Of a DNA stretch of 64,000 nt, positions 63,601 to 64,000 are shown one piece after another. The notes beneath the pieces were generated by a model. That model was not told the origin of the DNA. It was given only the letters and a program-made list of their open reading frames with translations, and searched no databases. Position numbers and translations under genes: made by a program. The number at the start of each line of letters is the position of its first letter. Positions within the stretch are counted from its first letter, which is position 1. The stretch is from Streptomyces sp. NBC_01788 (GTDB lineage: Bacteria > Actinomycetota > Actinomycetes > Streptomycetales > Streptomycetaceae), in the NCBI RefSeq assembly GCF_035917575.1, contig NZ_CP109090.1, positions 496,001-560,000 of the forward strand. Direction: 5' to 3'.

Positions 63601-64000
63601 ACGTCGGTGGAGGGCGCGCAGGAGCCGAGCACGGGCACGCCGGCCGCGCGGGCGGCCGCGACCGCGCGGGCCTTGTTCCCCGTCAGTTCCAGCGTGTGGG
63701 CGTCCGGTCCGATGAAGGTGATGCCCGACTCCTGGCAGGCGCGGGCGAGTTCGGGATTCTCGGACAGGAACCCGTAGCCGGGGTAGACGGCGTCCGCGCC
63801 CGCCCGGCGGGCCGCGCGGACGATCTCCTCGACGGAGAGGTAGGCGCGGACCGGGTGGCCCGGCTGGCCGATCTGGTAGGCCTCGTCGGCTTTCAGCCGG
63901 TGCAGCGAATTGCGGTCCTCGTGGGGGAAGACGGCGACGGTTCGCGCGCCCAGTTCGTAGCCGGCGCGGAACGCGCGGATCGCGATCTCGCCGCGGTTGG
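60648..64000 (-). CDS. pyc: pyruvate carboxylase, N-terminus cut by the window edge
   Basis: A single-chain, biotin-dependent carboxylase that makes oxaloacetate from pyruvate (anaplerosis). At the right edge the frame begins NRGEIAIRAFRAGYELG, so only about ten residues are outside. Order: biotin carboxylase with KAVAGGGGRGMRRV (ATP grasp), EMNPRIQVEHTVTEEV; carboxyltransferase with TDTTFRDAHQSLLATRVRT and LHTHDTAGGQ (metal and pyruvate site), and the Lys region AVKDMAGLL; biotinyl domain with EAMKMEAAITAP (Lys is biotinylated). About 1117 residues seen, near the full 1124. The stop is at 60648. Convergent with the LysR gene. Confidence 0.95.
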   Translation of the reverse strand, partial: NRGEIAIRAFRAGYELGARTVAVFPHEDRNSLHRLKADEAYQIGQPGHPVRAYLSVEEIVRAARRAGADAVYPGYGFLSENPELARACQESGITFIGPDAHTLELTGNKARAVAAARAAGVPVLGSCAPSTDVDELVRAAEDIGFPVFVKAVAGGGGRGMRRVEDPAALRESIEAASREAASAFGDPTVFLEKAVVEPRHIEVQILADGQGDVIHLFERDCSLQRRHQKVIEIAPAPNLDPALRERICADAVRFAREIGYRNAGTVEFLLDREGNHVFIEMNPRIQVEHTVTEEVTDVDLVQAQIRIAAGETLADLGLSQDTVTLRGAALQCRITTEDPANGFRPDTGRISAYRSPGGSGIRLDGGTTHAGTEISAHFDSMLVKLTCRGRDFKAAIGRARRAVAEFRIRGVATNIPFLQAVLDDPDFQAGRVTTSFIEQRPHLLTARSSADRGTKLLTYLADVTVNKPHGERPEVIDPVTKLPALPAGEPPAGSRQKLVELGPDGFARLLRESPTIGVTDTTFRDAHQSLLATRVRTKDLLAAAPVVARTLPQLLSLECWGGATYDVALRFLAEDPWERLAALREAVPNICLQMLLRGRNTVGYTPYPTEVTDAFVQEAAATGIDIFRVFDALNDVGQMRPAIDAVRETGTAVAEVALCYTGDLSDPSERLYTLDYYLRLAEQIVAAGAHVLAVKDMAGLLRAPAVARLVSALRREFDLPVHLHTHDTAGGQLATYLAAVQAGADAVDGAVASMAGTTSQPSLSAIVAATDHSDRPTGLDLKAVGDLEPYWESVRKIYAPFEAGLASPTGRVYLHEIPGGQLSNLRTQAVALGLGDRFEDIEAMYAAADRILGRLVKVTPSSKVVGDLALHLVGAGVAPEDFEEAPDRFDIPDSVIGFLRGELGTPPGGWPEPFRTKALNGRAQAKPVTELTAEDRSGLEKSRRSTLNRLLFPGPTREFEAHRQAYGDTSVLDSKDFFYGLRPADEYAVDLEPGVRLLIELQAIGEADERGMRTVMSTLNGQLRPIQVRDATAASDVPVTEKADRANPGHVAAPFAGVVTLAVDEGDEVAAGATVATIEAMKMEAAITAPRSGRVTRLAINHIQQVEGGDLLVEVS

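Overview
The window is very GC-rich, and its genes use GTG (and one TTG) starts, purine-rich ribosome binding sites and many stop/start overlaps (ATGA, GTGA, TGATG). Together with the gene content (snapalysin protease, PaaN-type phenylacetate pathway, pyruvate carboxylase, PucR and GntR regulators, Tat-exported proteins) this points to a Streptomyces chromosome. No tRNA, rRNA, CRISPR array or complete insertion sequence was seen. Genes run off both ends: a UvrA-like ATPase on the left and pyruvate carboxylase on the right.

Layout. 1-3 kb: UvrA-like ABC ATPase and a small convergent gene. 3.2-11.9 kb: a PucR-type regulator divergent from a tightly coupled operon (flavin monooxygenase, flavin reductase, crotonase, two-subunit transketolase, M24-fold protein with an altered metal site, Dabb protein), followed by a beta-hydroxyacid dehydrogenase. 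I do not recognise this operon as a described pathway. 12-15.5 kb: small Cys-rich proteins, a CapA-type phosphoesterase, and ACC deaminase with a GntR regulator whose start overlaps a perfect palindrome. 15.9-20.2 kb: P450, cysteine hydrolase, MFS exporter and LysR. 20.4-25.6 kb: a His-rich Tat PHP phosphoesterase, a zinc peptidase, a DUF6529-like membrane protein, DoxX and an orphan antitoxin. 25.9-37.2 kb: a complete phenylacetate catabolic locus (paaIK divergent from paaN, thiolase, crotonase, hydroxyacyl-CoA dehydrogenase, crotonase, then paaABCDE), with two matching operator-like sites at its two main promoters.

37.3-47.8 kb is accessory and partly decayed: a TetR regulator and a TIM-barrel protein share a striking palindromic operator. 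They are followed by secreted proteins, an orphan SUKH-3 immunity protein, a broken conjugative relaxase, and remnants of at least four transposases (ISL3 twice, IS5 twice, plus an IS3 OrfA fused in frame to the tail of a D-threonine aldolase/D-serine dehydratase-like enzyme).

48-64 kb returns to ordinary chromosome: cbiZ, a ProP-like transporter, a four-gene operon (APC permease, glycerol-kinase-like FGGY kinase, GlpA-like and GlpB-like flavoproteins) divergent from a DeoR repressor, a DUF2511 lipoprotein, snapalysin with its divergent LysR activator, and pyruvate carboxylase. Family assignments are made from motifs and memory of the families. No database search was run.
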